A stretch of DNA of 6,294 nucleotides from UBA5336 sp039815055. Lineage in GTDB: Bacteria; Pseudomonadota; Alphaproteobacteria; Caulobacterales; Hyphomonadaceae. Of the stretch, positions 4,496 through 6,294 are shown piece after piece (position 1 is the first letter of the stretch; each line of letters opens with the position of its first letter). The notes beneath the pieces are model-generated. The model worked only from the letters and a program-made list of their open reading frames with translations. It made no database searches and was not told the origin of the DNA. Both the position numbers and the translations under genes were made by a program. The DNA lies in NCBI GenBank assembly GCA_039815055.1, contig JBCCAA010000095.1:1-6294 (forward strand), written 5' to 3'.

Positions 4496-5196
4496 TATGC
4501 TGCTTCCCCGTCGCCGTCGAACGCTTCAATCCATTCGGCGTTTTCGTCATCGGCCGTCGTCGGCTCGCCGTCATCGGTGGGCGCTTCAATCTGCGCGAGC
4601 AACGGGTCAGGCTGTTCCGGTGTCGGTACCGGCGTCACGTCGCGCATGCCCTTGGTGACCTCGCCGGCCTCCTCGGCGAACATGAGGCCAAGCGTCGCGG
4701 CGCTGTAGTAGTCGCGGATATGGAAGCCGACCGCGCGCGCCTTGAGCATGCGCTTAGGCTGTGACTTGTACAGGGCGTTGTTGTTCGCGTTTGGCAACTC
4801 GGACATGACAACCTCGCTTGTGATCGGCTGGCCGCCGCGCGGCGTGCTGGTCACGGTCGCGGTCAGGTCTTTGCCTTCACCTTCAAACGTGCACACGATC
4901 TTCGTGCCGCGCTCAAGCATGCCCTTGGACTCGACCAGAGCCGCCGCCATGGCAGTTTCGATAAACGGCTTTCCCTTGATGATCGGAATATTCTTGACGG
5001 CCGTCATCGGCGGGATGCCCAGCTCGAAACCGACTTGCATCTGAATCAAGATCGCTTCGGGCTTGTCGCGAGACACACCGGACGCGCTGATCGCCTGAGC
5101 CATGCGGAACCCTTCCTCAAGGTTCGTTGGCATCATGCCGCGCTCGCCGATGTTCACCGCCGCTTTGCGCGGCTGCTGTTGTGCTACTTCACCCAT
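4495..5196 (-). CDS. RecT-like single-strand annealing protein
   Basis: 233 residues from ATG 5196, with GGAGG 7 bases upstream. The core (about 25-178) follows a phage RecT-like family pattern: LEEGFRMAQAISASG, KPEAILIQMQVGFELGIPPM, then IPIIKGKPFIETAMAAALV, a beta-rich middle (KIVCTFEGEGKDLTATVTS) and YKSQPKRMLKARAVGFHIRD ahead of LGLMFAEEAG. The C-terminal 45 residues are acidic and low in complexity. Expected role: bind single-stranded DNA left by the exonuclease and anneal it to a homologous strand. Its place between the RecE-type exonuclease and ssb strongly supports this. It overlaps the exonuclease end by 13 bases. It is divergent from classic Rac RecT, so other annealase families cannot be fully excluded. 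No catalytic residues are expected. Confidence 0.82.
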   Translation of the reverse strand: MGEVAQQQPRKAAVNIGERGMMPTNLEEGFRMAQAISASGVSRDKPEAILIQMQVGFELGIPPMTAVKNIPIIKGKPFIETAMAAALVESKGMLERGTKIVCTFEGEGKDLTATVTSTPRGGQPITSEVVMSELPNANNNALYKSQPKRMLKARAVGFHIRDYYSAATLGLMFAEEAGEVTKGMRDVTPVPTPEQPDPLLAQIEAPTDDGEPTTADDENAEWIEAFDGDGEAA

Positions 5197-6023
5197 TCCG
5201 GTGCCTCCAAAATCTGAATGTCTGCGGGGTACGACGGCCAGCTATTTCGCTCTTTGCACTTGGCGTAGCGCGCCAGCAGTTCGCCCCATTCGTTGCGAGC
5301 CGCTTCGATGTAGGCAAAGTCCAACTCATAGATTCCAATGCCGTGCGGTGGCTTTTTCTCGACCGCGACGAACACGAAGCGCCGCGCCATTTCGCCGGCT
5401 ACCACATCAAGCCCGGTCAGGTAGTGCACCGCCTGAAAGTGATAGCCGAATTTGTAGACCGATCGACCAAAGCCGCGCGGACTGGCGTCGTCGGTGCTTT
5501 TCAGATCGACCACGATGGCTGAGCCACCGCCGCCGCTGACGACTCGGTCGTACTTAGCCTTGCAGCGCACGCCGGTCGCATCATCGGTCCACAGCGCCGT
5601 TTTCTCGGTCATGCCGGGGCCAGTGCACAGGCGCTTCGCCAACGGGTGCGCCTGGATCGCGTCACGCACGCCCTTGAGCGTCGCCATGTCCTGCGCACCG
5701 GGTAGGATCGACTTGTGCGCATTCGCTTCCTCAAACGCCGCCCATTCGGCCTTGCCGATTTTCGTGCGTCGGTTGATGCCCTCCGGTCGTACTGCGAACC
5801 GGCCATCCAGCTCCTGCGGCTCGAGTACGGCCGTGTGCAAAGCCCGGCCCATGAGTAGGGCGGGCGTATCAGCATCCCCGTTCACGGCCTTGTGGTGCGC
5901 GTGAGCCGGGCTGCGGCGCATTTCCCACAGAAACGACCGATTGACAGCGTCGAGGCTGAAATACTCCGGGTCGTTCAGGTCGTGCAGACCGTCCTGCAAT
6001 ACTTCGTCGAGGGCCGCAGCCAT
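5184..6023 (-). CDS. RecE-like PD-(D/E)XK exonuclease (DUF3799 type)
   Basis: 279 residues. It resembles the nuclease domain of RecE (exodeoxyribonuclease VIII) and related phage nucleases. In order: the SLDAVNRSFLWEMRRSPAHA start helix (about 23-42), MGRALHTAVLEP with H63, NRRTKIGKAEW, TEKTALW with E140, GVRCKAKYDRV with D159, VVDLKSTDDASP with D173 and K175 (the D-x-K of the PD-(D/E)XK core), and GYHFQAVHY with Q197 and Y201. It would resect double-stranded DNA ends and load the RecT-like partner encoded next. ATG 6023 is chosen because it overlaps the upstream stop as TGATG; GTG 6026, one codon earlier, is also possible. The stop overlaps the RecT-like start by 13 bases. All key residues appear intact. 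Confidence 0.92.
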   Translation of the reverse strand: MAAALDEVLQDGLHDLNDPEYFSLDAVNRSFLWEMRRSPAHAHHKAVNGDADTPALLMGRALHTAVLEPQELDGRFAVRPEGINRRTKIGKAEWAAFEEANAHKSILPGAQDMATLKGVRDAIQAHPLAKRLCTGPGMTEKTALWTDDATGVRCKAKYDRVVSGGGGSAIVVDLKSTDDASPRGFGRSVYKFGYHFQAVHYLTGLDVVAGEMARRFVFVAVEKKPPHGIGIYELDFAYIEAARNEWGELLARYAKCKERNSWPSYPADIQILEAPEWVK

Positions 6024-6229
6024 CACGCCGCCTCGCTGTCGCTTTCAGCCCGAGCGAACAACTCGCCCACGCCCTTGATCACGTCGCGCGCGTTGTCGTT
6101 AAGCCGCTCGGAAAGCCAGCGCTTGCACGTGGCTTTTTTGGCTGGCGTGTCTTCGTAGCCACGGGTGATGAACCGCATGATGGCGCGCTGATCGTCCTCG
6201 GTGACTTCGATTGGAATCATGATTTTCAT
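6023..6229 (-). CDS. Small phage protein of unknown function
   Basis: 68 residues from ATG 6229, with GAGGA about 9 bases upstream. It starts MKIMIPIEVTEDDQRAIMRF, continues with a basic middle (AKKATCKRWLSERL) and ends in an acidic tail (AESDSEAA). It reads as one strand followed by helices, without signal or membrane segments. It sits directly before the exonuclease and overlaps its start (TGATG). Similar small proteins are frequent beside phage recombination genes, but I cannot name the family. It is the first complete gene of the operon in this window; a terminator-like hairpin lies 19 bases before its start. Confidence 0.75.
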   Translation of the reverse strand: MKIMIPIEVTEDDQRAIMRFITRGYEDTPAKKATCKRWLSERLNDNARDVIKGVGELFARAESDSEAA

Positions 6230-6247
6230 TTGTCGTTGTCCTCAGTT

Positions 6248-6278
6248 AAAAAAACCCCGGTGACAGGTCCGCGCCGGG
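6248..6278 (-). terminator. Rho-independent terminator or attenuator before the operon
   Basis: Read on the - strand: CCCGG (6278-6274), a 13-base loop, CCGGG (6260-6256), one more G, then seven T (6254-6248). The stem is short but fully GC and followed directly by the T-run. Only about 18 bases separate the T-run from the ATG at 6229, and they hold the ribosome site. So the hairpin lies in the leader of the next gene rather than well clear of it. Confidence 0.6.
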
Positions 6279-6294
6279 TCGCGGTTAAGGGAGA

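Larger units (their letters stand above)
1465..6294. mobile_element. Left part of an integrated lambdoid-type prophage (continues beyond window)
   Basis: From the tRNA-Lys end to the window end all genes lie on the - strand in tight order: unknown 68 aa, exonuclease, RecT-like protein, SSB, small proteins, DUF4224-like protein, integrase. This is the typical order of a lambda-like left early operon ending in xis-int-att. GC content, gene size and operon direction change at the tRNA. No structural, lysis or repressor genes are visible, so whether the element is complete cannot be judged. It could be a prophage, a satellite or a decaying remnant; the altered integrase C-terminus favours the last, but does not prove it. 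Confidence 0.85.

Noticed and set aside
1465..6294. CRISPR array, toxin-antitoxin pair, restriction-modification or known defence genes
   Set aside because: No repeat array and no recognisable motifs of these systems; the genes fit a phage recombination/integration operon.

Overview
The window joins a host chromosome segment (1-1464) to the left part of an integrated, lambdoid-type phage element (about 1465 to the window end). The QueE and QueC sequences, the queE-queC-tRNA-Lys gene order and the GC content (about 65% on hand-counted lines) point to a gammaproteobacterium. The QueE resembles those of Pseudomonas and relatives (for example LTxCPLRCxYCDTAYAF near the N-terminus and LHKYLW near the C-terminus). 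The species cannot be named from this sequence.

Host part (+ strand): the 3' part of queE runs from the window edge to 667. queC (657-1349) overlaps it by 11 bases. The two enzymes act in the preQ0/queuosine pathway: QueE makes 7-carboxy-7-deazaguanine and QueC converts it to preQ0. A promoter overlapping the queC stop codon drives a tRNA-Lys(UUU) gene with an encoded CCA (1389-1464).

Element part (all on the - strand, read from 6229 down to 1513): a small unknown protein, a RecE/DUF3799-type PD-(D/E)XK exonuclease, a RecT-like annealing protein, SSB, a 36-residue peptide, a run of four small unrecognised proteins (one with a CCHC zinc-type motif), a small DUF4224/excisionase-like protein, and a tyrosine integrase whose 3' end faces the tRNA. 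The layout matches the left early operon of lambda-like phages (recombination genes, small accessory genes, xis, int, att). Genes abut or overlap with coupled starts, so they look like one operon. The exonuclease, annealase and SSB form a homologous recombination module. Int and the DUF4224 protein would be the integration/excision pair. The other end of the element (attR) is not in the window.

Points worth a second look: the integrase ends without the usual last catalytic His and Tyr; a 9-base direct repeat spaced exactly 20 bases and a nested inverted repeat lie between the tRNA and int; a terminator sits right before the first gene with no room for a promoter after it; and the small-gene block has clearly lower GC (about 49%). 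I see no sign of a new defence or other dedicated system. This is a recognisable prophage end with several orphan genes.
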